Shown here: positions 36,095 to 45,072 of the stretch, one piece after another | Position numbering within the stretch: the first letter of the stretch is position 1 | Layout of the letters: each line of letters starts with the position of its first letter | Origin: Methanobacteriota archaeon | GTDB lineage: Archaea; Thermoplasmatota; E2; JACPAO01; JAHWKR01 | Reading direction: 5' to 3' | Length of the DNA stretch: 58,648 bases | Assembly: GCA_019347805.1 (NCBI GenBank) | Contig: JAHWKR010000016.1 | Coordinates: 1-58,648, forward strand | Made by a program: the position numbers and the translations under genes | The notes under the pieces: generated by a model | The model's input: the letters and a program-made list of their open reading frames with translations, nothing else | Databases searched by the model: none | What the model was told of the DNA's origin: nothing

Positions 36095-38143
36095 ATGGTC
36101 CCTGAACCGATCGCCACGGAGCTCGCCAAGAAGCAGAAAGAGATCAGCGTCGCCGAGTTCTTCGAGCGCAACAAGCAGGTGCTCGGTTTCGATTCTCCGA
36201 CGCGGGCACTCATCACGGCGGTCAAGGAGGCGGTCGACAACGCCTTGGACGCCTGCGAAGAGGCGAACGTGCTCCCGGACGTCTATGTCGAGATCACGCC
36301 GGTGGAGGGCACGGAGGACGAGTTCCGGCTCATCATCGAGGACAACGGTCCGGGTGTGGTGAAACGTCAGATCCCGAACGTCTTCGCCCGCCTGCTCTAT
36401 GGTTCGCGTTTCCATGCCATCCGCCAGACGCGCGGCCAACAGGGGATCGGCATCTCGGCGGTGGTCCTCTATTCACAGCTCACGACCGGTCATCATGCGC
36501 TCATCACGAGCCGCATCGCCGCCGACCGGCCGACCCACTGCGTCGAGCTCGCCATCGACACCAAGAAGAACGAGGCGGAGATCGTTTCGGAGACGCGTCC
36601 CGAATGGGACAAGGCGCATGGCACCCGCATCGAGGTGCAGATGGTGGCGCGTTATGTCGCCGGTCGCCAGTCGGTCCTGGAGTACCTGCGCTCCACCTCC
36701 ATCGTCAATCCGCACGCCCACATCGTCTTCAAGGACCCGAAGGGCCAGGTGTGGGACTTCGAGCGGGCGACCGATGTCCTGCCACAGATCCCGGAGGACA
36801 TCAAGCCGCATCCGCACGGCGTCGAGCGGGGCACGATCCTCAAGATGGCCCGTGAGACGAAAGCGCGCAAGCTGTCGGCGTTCCTGCGCACCGAGTTCTC
36901 GTCCATCGGTTCGCGCTCCGGAAAAGAGATCCTCGACAAGGCGGGGCTGAAGGACGCCATCAAGCCGAAGGACCTCGACCGGGACCAGATCAAGGCGCTC
37001 CATGGGGCGTTCAAGCAGGTCAAGGTCATGGCGCCGCCGACCACCTGCCTCTCGCCCATCGGGGAACAGCTCACCAAACGCGGTCTGAAGAAGGAGACGG
37101 TCGACATCTCGCCGGAGTTCATCGCCACGGCGACGCGGCCCCCGGCGGTCCATTCCGGTCATCCGTTCCAGATCGAGGTCGGCATCGTCTACGGCGGCAA
37201 GCTGCCGAAGGACGAGTCTGTGAAGCTCTTGCGGTTCGCGAACCGTGTGCCGCTTCTCTACCAGCAGGGCGGTTGTGGCCTCACGAAGGCGATCGAGGGC
37301 ATCGATTGGCGTCGCTATGGGCTCGAGCAGCGCGGTGGCCGCGGGGTGCCGAACGGTCCGGCGATCTTCCTGGTCCACATCGCGTCGTCCAAGGTTCCGT
37401 TCACCTCCGAGGCGAAGGAGGCGGTGGCGTCCATCGAGGAGATCGAGGACGAGGTCAAGCGCGCCTTCCGCGATTGCGCCCGCCACATGTCGCGCCATCT
37501 CAGGAAGAAGGAGAAGCGCGCGAAGACGTCGGAGAAGTTCAAGCTCATCAGCCAGGTGCTCCCACGCATCGCCGAAAAGAGCGCCAAGGTGCTCGAGAAG
37601 CCGGTCCCGGACTTGACCCACATCATCTGCAAGATCATGGACGTGGTGTGGATCGAGGACAAGATCGAGTATGAGCGGTGGGAGGGCTCTGAGCCACCTG
37701 AAGGTCCGAAGGCGTACCAGCCGAAGCCGGCCAAGAAGAAGGAGGCGGCGGTGGGCCAGACGACGCTCCTTGTCGAGGAGGAATCGGGTCTCGAGGTGGC
37801 GACGAACGGCCATGTCGAGAAGAGCGAGGGGAAGCCGAAGGGCATCTGGATCACGACCTCCACCATCGAGGTCACGAACTACATGCTCAAGTCGCGCAAG
37901 TTCAAGCTCTACGCCATCAAGCCGGAGGGGGTCGTCATGACCGAGGTGGAACCGAAACCGAGCGCGGTGGAGGACCGCTATGTCGTCTGGGACCTGCCGA
38001 AGCTCGGCTCGACGGAGAAGGCGACGCTGAAGTTCTCGTTCGCCGGGTTGCAGAAGGGCGATTTCGACGACAACGAACTCTTCGTGGAGGGCATCAACGA
38101 CATCAATGTCGTGGGCGCCGACGAATGGCATGGAGGTGACTAG
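36095..38143 (+). CDS. top6B: DNA topoisomerase VI subunit B
   Basis: A 682-residue GHKL ATPase subunit of the type IIB topoisomerase. Signatures are [18 protein letters not shown], the ATP-binding helix [41 protein letters not shown] with GQQGIGISA, and the transducer-domain lysine region with a [20 protein letters not shown] block. The C-terminal ~100 residues form the extra Ig-like domain of many archaeal subunits. The ATG at 36095 starts [16 protein letters not shown], matching the family N-terminus and preceded by an SD-like GGAACGTGA. An ATG at 36029 is the alternative. It overlaps the top6A reading frame by 14 bases. Confidence 0.97.
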   Translation: MVPEPIATELAKKQKEISVAEFFERNKQVLGFDSPTRALITAVKEAVDNALDACEEANVLPDVYVEITPVEGTEDEFRLIIEDNGPGVVKRQIPNVFARLLYGSRFHAIRQTRGQQGIGISAVVLYSQLTTGHHALITSRIAADRPTHCVELAIDTKKNEAEIVSETRPEWDKAHGTRIEVQMVARYVAGRQSVLEYLRSTSIVNPHAHIVFKDPKGQVWDFERATDVLPQIPEDIKPHPHGVERGTILKMARETKARKLSAFLRTEFSSIGSRSGKEILDKAGLKDAIKPKDLDRDQIKALHGAFKQVKVMAPPTTCLSPIGEQLTKRGLKKETVDISPEFIATATRPPAVHSGHPFQIEVGIVYGGKLPKDESVKLLRFANRVPLLYQQGGCGLTKAIEGIDWRRYGLEQRGGRGVPNGPAIFLVHIASSKVPFTSEAKEAVASIEEIEDEVKRAFRDCARHMSRHLRKKEKRAKTSEKFKLISQVLPRIAEKSAKVLEKPVPDLTHIICKIMDVVWIEDKIEYERWEGSEPPEGPKAYQPKPAKKKEAAVGQTTLLVEEESGLEVATNGHVEKSEGKPKGIWITTSTIEVTNYMLKSRKFKLYAIKPEGVVMTEVEPKPSAVEDRYVVWDLPKLGSTEKATLKFSFAGLQKGDFDDNELFVEGINDINVVGADEWHGGD

Positions 38144-39275
38144 TCTGGCAGCGAAGAAGAAGGCGGCGGTCAAGAACAAGGCCGCGAACGACCGGGCGAT
38201 CATCGCCGCGCAGGCGCTCGAGACCATCGCGGGCGAGATCTATCAGGACCTGTCCAAGAAGGAGATCCCGTCCATGACGATCCCGACCCGGACCAAGTCG
38301 AACATCGAGTTCGACGAGCGCCACCGGGTCTGGAAGTACGGCAAGAACCTGTCGAAGCGGTCGGCGAAGACGCTCGACGGCGCCTACATGCTCCTGCGCA
38401 CGATGTACATGACGGACTTCATCAAGGAGATGATCGATGCGCAGAAGTCCTCCACCCTTCGTGAGATGTACTACATCTCGGAGGGCTGGGACATGGCCAA
38501 GTTCGGCGACCAGTCGGAGTCCGACAACCTCGCCGAGGACCTGGAGATCATCTCGGGCCACCTTCGTGAGGACTTCAAGCTGCGCCCGGAGGAGAACGGG
38601 GCGTCGGTCATGGGCAACCTCACCATCACCGAGTTCACCAGGAACGGCGTCGCGCGTGACCTGCATTGCCAGGACGATGTCGGCGACACGGGTTACAACA
38701 TCCCGTACAATGTCGAGAAGGAGAAGATCACGTTCAAGAACGTCGATGCCGATTTCGTCATCGCCATCGAGACCGGCGGTATGTACGCCCGGTTGGTGGA
38801 GAACGGCTTCGACGAGAAGTTCCGCTCGATCCTGGTGCACCTGAAGGGGCAGCCGGCGCGTTCGACGCGGCGCTTCATCAAGCGCATCAACGAGGAGGCG
38901 GGTCTTCCTGTAGTGGTCTTCACTGACGGTGACCCATGGTCGTTCCGCATCTTCGCCTCGGTCGCCTACGGGGCGATCAAGACGGCGCACATCTCCGAAT
39001 ATCTTGCCACGCCATCGGCCCAGTATCTGGGCGTGACCCCGTCGGATATCGTCAACTACGACCTGCCTTCGGACAAGCTGACCGAGCGTGACGTCGCCGC
39101 TTTGAAGGCGGAACTGACGGACCCGCGGTTCAACGACGAGATGTGGAAGAACGAGATCGAGTTCCAGTTGCAGCTTGGCAAGAAATCAGAGCAGCAGGCG
39201 TTGGCCAAGTATGGTCTCGATTTCGTGACCGACACCTATCTGCCCGAGAAGTTGGCGGAGATCGGCATCCTCTGA
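38130..39275 (+). CDS. top6A: DNA topoisomerase VI subunit A (start codon uncertain)
   Basis: A Spo11-like catalytic subunit of up to 381 residues that cuts both DNA strands. The catalytic tyrosine lies in [13 protein letters not shown], and the Toprim acidic residues in [13 protein letters not shown] and [14 protein letters not shown]. The start is odd: ATG 38130 and GTG 38136 flank or fall inside a perfect GGAGGTGA SD (38132-38139). The next in-frame codon at normal spacing is CTG at 38145, giving [17 protein letters not shown]. The gene may therefore begin with a CTG just after the top6B stop. Coordinates use the outermost ATG. Confidence 0.96.
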   Translation: MEVTSLAAKKKAAVKNKAANDRAIIAAQALETIAGEIYQDLSKKEIPSMTIPTRTKSNIEFDERHRVWKYGKNLSKRSAKTLDGAYMLLRTMYMTDFIKEMIDAQKSSTLREMYYISEGWDMAKFGDQSESDNLAEDLEIISGHLREDFKLRPEENGASVMGNLTITEFTRNGVARDLHCQDDVGDTGYNIPYNVEKEKITFKNVDADFVIAIETGGMYARLVENGFDEKFRSILVHLKGQPARSTRRFIKRINEEAGLPVVVFTDGDPWSFRIFASVAYGAIKTAHISEYLATPSAQYLGVTPSDIVNYDLPSDKLTERDVAALKAELTDPRFNDEMWKNEIEFQLQLGKKSEQQALAKYGLDFVTDTYLPEKLAEIGIL

Positions 39276-39279
39276 TCGG

Positions 39280-39852
39280 CTATCTTCGCCAGACGTCCTC
39301 ATGGAGCGGGCGCCAGAAGGAGACGTAGCGCCAGACTCCCGATGGTAGATCGCCGTGGTGGTCCGAACCGCTGAAGGAGGCGTAGGTGTCGCCGGTCCAC
39401 GCGGCGCTCGTGTGTCCACACCCATCCTCATAGCTCGATCGGAAGCGTGTCCGGTCGTGCCGTGGGAAGTCCGCCGGCCCGACCACCTGCCTCAGCGAGA
39501 ACATCCCTTCGTCCGAGACGGTCAGGTGATGGTGGTGCAAGACAGAGACGTCGTGTCGTACGAGCCCAAGGGCCACGAGGTCCTCGAGGACCCGACGGAC
39601 CCCCGGCTCGTCGGATCTGTCGGTGGTGGGCCGCCCCTCCGGCCAATAGGACTGGACGACGAGATGGTGCAGGGTGCCGTCGCCGTACACGATCCATACG
39701 TTCTCCTCCAGTTGGAAGCTGCATGCGAGCCGGTAGGCAGTGAACGGGGCGTCTTGGGCGGGAAGTGGCGCAAGCGGCGTCACACATCCGGCGAGGAGCG
39801 GCCCGCAGAGGACCAGAATGAGCAGGGCGAAGCCCTGACGGCGATGGCGCAC
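39280..39852 (-). CDS. Putative lipoprotein
   Basis: A 190-residue protein. The GTG at 39852 gives a lipoprotein signal with basic VRHRRQG, a hydrophobic core and lipobox LAGC. The mature domain has a cysteine soon after (RLACSFQ), a run of histidines (VLHHHHLTV) and two later Cys/His positions (EDGCGHTSA). A compact beta-rich domain of unknown function that might bind metal is possible. It shares an almost identical 28-bp upstream element, at the same distance from the start codon, with the neighbouring EF-hand protein gene, so the two are likely co-regulated. It converges with top6A. Confidence 0.75.
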   Translation of the reverse strand: MRHRRQGFALLILVLCGPLLAGCVTPLAPLPAQDAPFTAYRLACSFQLEENVWIVYGDGTLHHLVVQSYWPEGRPTTDRSDEPGVRRVLEDLVALGLVRHDVSVLHHHHLTVSDEGMFSLRQVVGPADFPRHDRTRFRSSYEDGCGHTSAAWTGDTYASFSGSDHHGDLPSGVWRYVSFWRPLHEDVWRR

Positions 39853-39870
39853 GAAAGGGAAGGGCACGGA

Positions 39871-39898
39871 GGGGATGAACCTTTTTTTGGTCACGTCG
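39871..39898 (-). promoter_or_regulatory. A-tract promoter element, copy 1
   Basis: On the minus strand it reads CGACGTGACC, then A7, then GGTTCATCCCC. It matches copy 2 (40692-40719) at 25 of 28 positions. The A-tract is 30 nt upstream of the GTG at 39852, where TATA boxes of neighbouring genes lie. Confidence 0.65.
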
Positions 39899-39918
39899 CA
39901 GAACACCGGCCTTTCCCA

Positions 39919-40674
39919 TCAACGGACGGAACGTGACCGGCCCGCCACCAGGGCGGCGACGCCGATCGCGGCCAGGAAGGCCATCCCATCAAGCCCGGGA
40001 ATCTCATTGGCCGGTGTCTCTTCCTCCTTATTCTCGAAGAGTATGGAGAAGTATTCCTCGGTGCCGAACGATTCAAGGGTCACGGTCTGTTTGGCGTACT
40101 TGTCGTCGTTGACCTTGCCGACGATCCATCCTTCGGGGGCTTCGAGGACGACGAACTCTTCGACGATGTTGTCGCGGGGCCTTTCTTCGCCTTCGGAGTA
40201 GAGTCCGCCTTCGAGCCAGTGGAAGTCGGCTTCCTGGGTGAAGGGGAAGCGATAGGTGCGGTGTTCGACGACGAGGCGTGCCTTCTCCTCGTCGATGGAG
40301 CCTTCGAAGTTCCGGAGGACGGTGCGGAAATCGACAGATCTAGGGGCGTCCTGGTCGACGACGAGTTTGTGTTTCCCCAGCGCCTCGAAATCGCGTTCGG
40401 TGTGCTGTGAGCGGTCTTCGTAGGCGGCGACCTCTTGGCTCGTGATGGTCCCGTCGTCGTCCGAGTCGACCTCGTCCAGGAGGGCGGTCATGTTCTCGTC
40501 GGAGACGACCTGGTCGGCCTCGACCTTGATGGTGCGGAAATCAGCGAAGGGTCGATAGGTGATGATGCAGAGGTCGACGCGGCTTTCGACATCGTCGTCC
40601 TCCTGGGCGTCCGTGGGGAGGGCGAGGGTCGTGATGAGGGCCACGAGGAGGGCGGGGAGCCACCAGGCGCGCAT
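39919..40674 (-). CDS. Membrane-anchored exoprotein with an EF-hand
   Basis: A 251-residue protein. The signal peptide (1-23, MRAWWLPALLVALITTLALPTDA) is followed by an acidic ectodomain. Around residues 65-76 is a perfect EF-hand loop, DSDDDGTITSQE (acidic ligands at 1, 3, 5 and 12, Gly at 6, Ile at 8), so it probably binds calcium. The tail NEIPGLDGMAFLAAIGVAALVAGRSRSVR has Pro-Gly, a membrane helix and basic residues, resembling a PGF-CTERM signal. The rest has no recognised domain. Its promoter A-tract element is repeated in front of the next gene downstream. Confidence 0.82.
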   Translation of the reverse strand: MRAWWLPALLVALITTLALPTDAQEDDDVESRVDLCIITYRPFADFRTIKVEADQVVSDENMTALLDEVDSDDDGTITSQEVAAYEDRSQHTERDFEALGKHKLVVDQDAPRSVDFRTVLRNFEGSIDEEKARLVVEHRTYRFPFTQEADFHWLEGGLYSEGEERPRDNIVEEFVVLEAPEGWIVGKVNDDKYAKQTVTLESFGTEEYFSILFENKEEETPANEIPGLDGMAFLAAIGVAALVAGRSRSVR

Positions 40675-40691
40675 GGGTGCACCAAAGCGTG

Positions 40692-40719
40692 GGGGATGAA
40701 CCCTTTTTTGGTCGTGTCG
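40692..40719 (-). promoter_or_regulatory. A-tract promoter element, copy 2
   Basis: On the minus strand it reads CGACACGACC, then A6, then GGGTTCATCCCC. It lies 18 nt upstream of the ATG at 40674, and the A-tract is again 30 nt from the start codon, as in copy 1. Confidence 0.65.
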
Positions 40720-40723
40720 GGGT

Positions 40724-40739
40724 GAGACCGAACGGTCTC
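40724..40739. promoter_or_regulatory. Perfect operator-like palindrome between divergent genes
   Basis: GAGACCG (40724-40730), AA, CGGTCTC (40733-40739) are perfect 7-bp arms. The element is centred between the minus-strand A-tract promoter (40704-40709) and the plus-strand TATA-like CAAAA (40752-40756), a natural site for a dimeric regulator controlling both genes. Confidence 0.5.
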
Positions 40740-40779
40740 GATTGCAAGGCTCAAAAGAGTCGGAAGCTTCGCGGGGCAC

Positions 40780-41115
40780 ATGGCCGAGCCTGCCATCACC
40801 CCTGAGCCGCCCTATCTCGTCGTGGTCTTCACGAGCCAGCGCTCATCGGTCGACGACGGTTATGGGGAGACGTCGGAGTGGATGGTCGCGCTCGCCGCGA
40901 AGCAGGATGGCTTCCTGGGTGTCGAATCAGCGCGCGGCCCGGACGGCTTCGGCATCACGGTCTCCTATTGGCGTGACGAGGGTTCCATCCAGGTGTGGAA
41001 GCGCGACGTGGAGCATCTCGAGGCGCAGGCGAAGGGGAGGATGCAGTGGTACGATTCATATGCGCTCCGGGTCGGCACCATCGAGCGTGACTCGGGCAAA
41101 GCGTGGAAGACCTAG
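40780..41115 (+). CDS. Antibiotic biosynthesis monooxygenase (ABM)-domain protein
   Basis: A 111-residue dimeric alpha/beta-barrel-type protein. Signatures include PYLVVVFTSQR, WMVALAAKQDGFLGVESARG, GFGITVSYWRDEGSIQVWKRDVEHLEAQAKGRMQWYDSYALRV. These fit the ABM family of small heme-degrading or cofactor-free monooxygenases and detoxifying proteins. The exact substrate cannot be inferred. The ATG has a TCAAAA box 24-29 nt upstream. Its stop overlaps that of the convergent subtilase in CTAG. Confidence 0.88.
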   Translation: MAEPAITPEPPYLVVVFTSQRSSVDDGYGETSEWMVALAAKQDGFLGVESARGPDGFGITVSYWRDEGSIQVWKRDVEHLEAQAKGRMQWYDSYALRVGTIERDSGKAWKT

Positions 41116-42485
41116 GACCAGAGCGTCTCGCGCGCGGATTGCACCTGGTCGCGGTAGGTGTGGGCCTCGGCCGGCTTATCCGGTAGTGTCCCACCCATGA
41201 GGCCTTCTGCCATCGCGCGTCCGGTCGTGCCGTCGATGTAACCCCATCCCATCTGCAGCCATGGGGCCGCGGGATTGATGGGGACGCCGGCATCGAGGGC
41301 GAAGAGCGGGTCTTCCGGCGCTTGGGCGGGATGGTCCGCCGTCGGATCATGATCGGTGGTGGTCCAGTAGCGGGCGGTGCGGTTCAACGCGTCGCGAACG
41401 TCGCTGTTGCGCCAGGTCGTCTCGCCTGCGGCGACAAGCGCGCCGTCCTGGATGCCGCCGATGTGGCCTGTGCCGCTGCGGAGCCGCAGGACGGCGTCGG
41501 CGAGCGCGCCGGCGACGACGGGTGCCGAGAAGCTCGTCCCGGGGACCGCGACATAGCCGTCGTCGGTACCCGAGCGCGGTGCGATGGCGGTGTAGTTGGC
41601 GAGCACATCGGGTGCTTTGGAGGCCATCCATGCCTCGCCTTTGCGGTAAGGATCGGCGCCGCCGACGCTCACGACCCATGGCGGTCCATCGTGATAGTCG
41701 GTGACGTGTGGTGTCGGGTCGTTGCCGGCGGAGAAGACGATCAGTTTTCCGGTGGCCCATGCGGCGCGGGTCGCCTTGATCTCGCGTTCGACGTCGAGCG
41801 GATCGGCGCTCTTGGCGAGCGGGGCGTACCAGGCGCAGTTGGCTTGGCAACCCCAACTGACCGAGATGATGTCGATCCAGGGTTGGGCGACGGCCCATTC
41901 GATGGCCGGTTCAAGGAACCCGGTGTCGGTCTGGACGAGGACGATGGTGGCGTCGGGGGCGTTCTCGGCGACGACGCCGGCGGTGGCGGTGCCGTGGCCG
42001 TCGGGGTCGAGGGCGGTGACCTCATCGAGGACGCTGTAGTAGAGGAGGTTCGTGCCGGCGAAGCGGTAGAGCGTCTTCGGTTGCACGATCTCCGGGACGA
42101 TGTCGGGATCGTCGCCGGGAAGCAAGGGGAGGGGGACGTAGAGTGGCGGGAGCCCGGTGGCGCTGTCGGTCGCCGCGACGTCGAGCGTGCCGGGCGCGAA
42201 CGTCTCCGGTCGTGCGAACCGTTCGTGGTGGGCGTGGACACCGGAGTCGATGACGGCGACCACGACGCGTTCGCCTTCGATGCCGGCGTCGTGGATGCGG
42301 GGCACGAGCATGGAACCTCCTGCCGCGCGGTCGGCGAGATACGCATTCCATTGGTCGAGCGGGTCCAACGGGTCTTCGCTGGGGTCGTCGTCCTCATCGC
42401 TGCCCGTGTCGTCCGAGGTGCACCCGGAGAGCGCGACGGCGAGAAGGAGCGCGGCGAGGACGCTCGGCTTGACCCACCTGGTCAT
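41112..42485 (-). CDS. Subtilisin-family (S8) serine peptidase lipoprotein
   Basis: A 457-residue exported peptidase. The lipoprotein signal ends LSGC (residues 19-22), followed by an acidic linker (DDTGSDEDDDPSEDP). The catalytic triad is complete: Asp in VVAVIDSGVHAHH, His in DPDGHGTATAGVVAE and Ser in VPGTSFSAPVVAGALA. There is an oxyanion-hole Asn in FSAGNDP. No pro-peptide of the classic kind is obvious, only about 45 residues before the catalytic core. Two cysteines (GCQANCAW) lie near the active-site strand. It is probably a cell-surface scavenging or processing protease. TATA ACTATATC precedes the ATG by about 28 nt. Confidence 0.95.
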   Translation of the reverse strand: MTRWVKPSVLAALLLAVALSGCTSDDTGSDEDDDPSEDPLDPLDQWNAYLADRAAGGSMLVPRIHDAGIEGERVVVAVIDSGVHAHHERFARPETFAPGTLDVAATDSATGLPPLYVPLPLLPGDDPDIVPEIVQPKTLYRFAGTNLLYYSVLDEVTALDPDGHGTATAGVVAENAPDATIVLVQTDTGFLEPAIEWAVAQPWIDIISVSWGCQANCAWYAPLAKSADPLDVEREIKATRAAWATGKLIVFSAGNDPTPHVTDYHDGPPWVVSVGGADPYRKGEAWMASKAPDVLANYTAIAPRSGTDDGYVAVPGTSFSAPVVAGALADAVLRLRSGTGHIGGIQDGALVAAGETTWRNSDVRDALNRTARYWTTTDHDPTADHPAQAPEDPLFALDAGVPINPAAPWLQMGWGYIDGTTGRAMAEGLMGGTLPDKPAEAHTYRDQVQSARETLWS

Positions 42486-42511
42486 CGTCGCTTCATCGGG
42501 CCTTCGGAACG

Positions 42512-42517
42512 ATATAG
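42512..42517 (-). promoter_or_regulatory. TATA box of the subtilase gene
   Basis: The minus strand reads AACTATATCG, 27-32 nt upstream of the ATG at 42485. Confidence 0.55.
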
Positions 42518-42564
42518 TTTCTGGCGGGCGTGTCGAACCGCGACCGGTATCCCTTGAAAGCCCC

Positions 42565-42600
42565 GGCCCTACGGCCCATGGCCCTTCGGCCCGAAGGCCC
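42565..42600. repeat. Five GGCCC boxes at 7-8 bp spacing in a divergent promoter region
   Basis: GGCCC occurs at 42565, 42573, 42580, 42588 and 42596, with an inner inverted repeat CCTTCGG-C-CCGAAGG. The array sits between the TATA of the subtilase gene (42512) and the TATG box (42613) of the plus-strand membrane protein gene. It looks like a binding array for a regulator of both. Confidence 0.5.
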
Positions 42601-42639
42601 TGTGGAAAATCGTATGAGTCCGACCGATGTACCGCAACC

Positions 42640-43656
42640 ATGGTCTGGTCCGGCCTCCTCGCTCTCCTGATCCTCCTTGTCGCGGTGCCGTCCGCCCTCG
42701 CGGCGGCGACCCCGGATGGTCAGGTCGGCGTCCCGATGCAGGTGCTCGTCGCCATGGTCATCGCCGGGATCGCGGCTGTTGTCGCGCTCATCGTCGCGTT
42801 GACCGCTCCAAGACCGCCAGCGGACGGCGACGCTTCCCATGGCTCTCCGGAGTATGCCGCCGGTATGGCGGTCGTCGCCGCGGTCGCGCTCTTGGTCCTC
42901 GGCCAGGTCCTTCCGTGGGGAAGCCTCGGGCTCGTCGGGGGACAGAGCATCGACACCTATCCGTGGGGATTCTCGCGGGACCTCGCCGCCGGCTCGGACT
43001 CGGGCACCTGGTTCGCGGGTGAGGTGGACGGCGCCGGGCATCTCGACCTGAAGATCGCGTTCATCCTCCACTATGTCGCCCTCGTGGCGCTCCTGCCGAT
43101 CGCGATCTGGATGTGGCGCGGGGCGTCGGACACGAAGCGCAGCGCACAGATCCTGGCCGTTGTCACGCTCGTCCATGCCCTGGCCTATGCCCTGCACATG
43201 GACGGCGCCGCGGCGGCGGTGAACGCGGAAGGGTTCGCGCCCTCCTGGGGCGGATGGATCTCTCTGGCGGCGGTCGCATCGCTCGGAACGGCGACATTGC
43301 TTGTCGCGCGCTTCTCCACAAGACTCAAGCCGGACCCCTTGCCGGAGGCCTATCCCGTCGGCGCCGCCGCAGGGGAACTTCAAGAACCGGTGCACCAGGG
43401 CCCGAGATGGAGCGCTGGAGCGCCATACCCACAGACGCAACAGGTGTCCCGCTGGGCGGGTATGCAACAGGCCGGACCGGGTTGGCAGCCGCCGGTCACA
43501 CAACAAGAGGCACCACCGGCACGGTCGCCACTGCAGGCTCCAGCCGAGCCGGAGAGCGACCTCGTGCGCTTGAAGTGCCCGAGCTGCGCCAACGTCGTCG
43601 AGGCCCTACGTGGGATCAAGCCGATCTGTCCGAGCTGTGGGTTCGGGCGGCCTTAG
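42640..43656 (+). CDS. Multi-pass membrane protein with a C-terminal zinc ribbon
   Basis: A 338-residue protein. An N-terminal hydrophobic segment ([22 protein letters not shown]) is followed by helices at about 32-55, 75-95, 135-155, 165-185 and 200-220. There are loops rich in Gly and Asp between helices 3 and 4. A cytoplasmic Pro/Gln-rich linker (about 225-305) leads to a zinc ribbon at the end ([32 protein letters not shown]-x14-CPSC). The N-terminal helix could be a cleaved signal. Function unknown; such ribbons often mediate protein or nucleic-acid contacts. A TATGAG box lies 22-27 nt before the ATG. Its stop overlaps that of ftsZ in TTAG. Confidence 0.85.
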   Translation: MVWSGLLALLILLVAVPSALAAATPDGQVGVPMQVLVAMVIAGIAAVVALIVALTAPRPPADGDASHGSPEYAAGMAVVAAVALLVLGQVLPWGSLGLVGGQSIDTYPWGFSRDLAAGSDSGTWFAGEVDGAGHLDLKIAFILHYVALVALLPIAIWMWRGASDTKRSAQILAVVTLVHALAYALHMDGAAAAVNAEGFAPSWGGWISLAAVASLGTATLLVARFSTRLKPDPLPEAYPVGAAAGELQEPVHQGPRWSAGAPYPQTQQVSRWAGMQQAGPGWQPPVTQQEAPPARSPLQAPAEPESDLVRLKCPSCANVVEALRGIKPICPSCGFGRP

Positions 43657-44804
43657 AGCACGAAATCGACGCCCAATTTCTCGTGCTCTTTGCGCCTTCT
43701 GGCGGCGCTCGGCCCGAGAATCTGCTTCGATTTGACGCCGGTGATGACGAGCATGGTGCGCATCTTGTTGCCGAGGTCGGGGTCGATGCTGGTGCCCCAG
43801 ATGATGCGGGCGTCGGGCGAGATGCGGCTGTGGATCTCGCGCACCACCTGTTCCGATTCGGAGATGGACATGTCCTGACCGCCGACGACGTTGATGAGGG
43901 CGCCGGCCGCGTCGGAGATGTCGACGTCGAGGAGCGGCGAGTTGAGCGCTTCCAGACAGGAGTCGACGGCGCGGTTCTCGCCATCGCTCTCACCGAGTCC
44001 GATCATGGCGACGCCGCCGCGTTTCATGATGGTCTTGAGGTCGGCGAAGTCGAGGTTGACCAGACCGGGTTTGGTGATCATCTCGGTGATGCCCTTGATG
44101 CTGCGCATGAGCACTTCGTCTGCGACCTTGAAGGCCGCGCCGAGGGGGAGCTTGGGGGCGATCTCGAGGAGTTTGTCGTTGGGGACGACGATGACGGTGT
44201 CGCAGACGTCGCGCAGGCGGGCGAGCCCGGCTTCGGCGTTCTCCATCCGGACGGCGCCTTCCATCGTGAAGGGGATCGTGCAGATGGCGATTGTGAGGGC
44301 GCCGACGTCACGGGCCACTTTCGCCACGACAGGCGCGGAACCCGTGCCGGTCCCGCCGCCGAGGCCGCAAGTGACGAACACCATGTCGGAGCCTTGGAGC
44401 GCCTGTCGGAGGTCGTCGACGTTCTCGAGCGCGGCCTCTTCGCCCACTTGGGGTAGGGAGCCGGCGCCGAGGCCGCGGGTGATGTGGCGGCCGATGAGGA
44501 CCTTGCGGTCGGCCTTGACGGTGAGGAGATGTTGCGCGTCGGTGTTGACGGCGATGAGTTCGACGTCGCCGAGGTCTTCGGCGATGCAGCGGCCGATGGT
44601 GTTCGTGCCGCCGCCGCCGCATCCGATGACCTTAATGCGGGTGGTGAGGCCTTCGAGGACGCGGGTGAGGTCGTCGTCGGTGCGGTCGCCCGTCGAGCCA
44701 CGGGCGCGGGGCGCCGTGACGGTCTGGGCGGTCGGCTGGGCCTGGGCGGGTCGGCGGGTCTCGGCGTCGGCGCGGGCGAGCGCTTCGCGGATGAGGTCCT
44801 TCAT
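43653..44804 (-). CDS. ftsZ: Cell-division GTPase FtsZ
   Basis: A 383-residue tubulin homologue that forms the division ring. A charged 50-residue N-terminal extension precedes [13 protein letters not shown]. The tubulin signature GGGTGTGS is at about 149-156. The T7 loop that activates GTP hydrolysis is [11 protein letters not shown], and the C-terminal domain ends KLGVDFVL, as in archaeal FtsZ. No long acidic bacterial-style C-terminal linker is present. The ATG has a GGAGGT SD 10 nt upstream, and a TATATAA box near 44911 implies an ~80-nt leader. SepF, its usual archaeal partner, is not in the window. Confidence 0.97.
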   Translation of the reverse strand: MKDLIREALARADAETRRPAQAQPTAQTVTAPRARGSTGDRTDDDLTRVLEGLTTRIKVIGCGGGGTNTIGRCIAEDLGDVELIAVNTDAQHLLTVKADRKVLIGRHITRGLGAGSLPQVGEEAALENVDDLRQALQGSDMVFVTCGLGGGTGTGSAPVVAKVARDVGALTIAICTIPFTMEGAVRMENAEAGLARLRDVCDTVIVVPNDKLLEIAPKLPLGAAFKVADEVLMRSIKGITEMITKPGLVNLDFADLKTIMKRGGVAMIGLGESDGENRAVDSCLEALNSPLLDVDISDAAGALINVVGGQDMSISESEQVVREIHSRISPDARIIWGTSIDPDLGNKMRTMLVITGVKSKQILGPSAARRRKEHEKLGVDFVL

Positions 44805-44908
44805 GGTGGACGAACCTCCTCGCCACCCGGCCTGTCGGCTCGGAAGTCGGGCCTGAGAACAGGTCCTCCTCGGGCGGCTGTAGAGTGCAGATGTGCGAGA
44901 GGGGTGGA

Positions 44909-44919
44909 GATATATAAGT
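44909..44919 (-). promoter_or_regulatory. TATA box region of ftsZ
   Basis: ACTTATATATCT on the minus strand is the strongest TATA-like sequence in the 268-bp spacer between ftsZ and the divergent secreted-protein gene. The predicted ftsZ leader is about 80 nt. Confidence 0.55.
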
Positions 44920-45072
44920 CTCCCAGAAGGGCGCTCGGGGTGGCGTCCACACTGCGGGTGCAGAAGGGTCTTGTGCCACCACCCAGCCCGCCCGCCGCGG
45001 ATCCCCGGGCCCACCCTCCCCTGGCATCGGTGCCCCTGTCCCCTTATCTACCGGAGCCAGATTGACAAGGCT

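Noticed and set aside
35907..36362. Open frame starting GTG ATG at 35907 before top6B
   Set aside because: It follows a TATA-like box but soon overlaps top6B out of frame and turns into Arg/Ser-rich antisense-like sequence.
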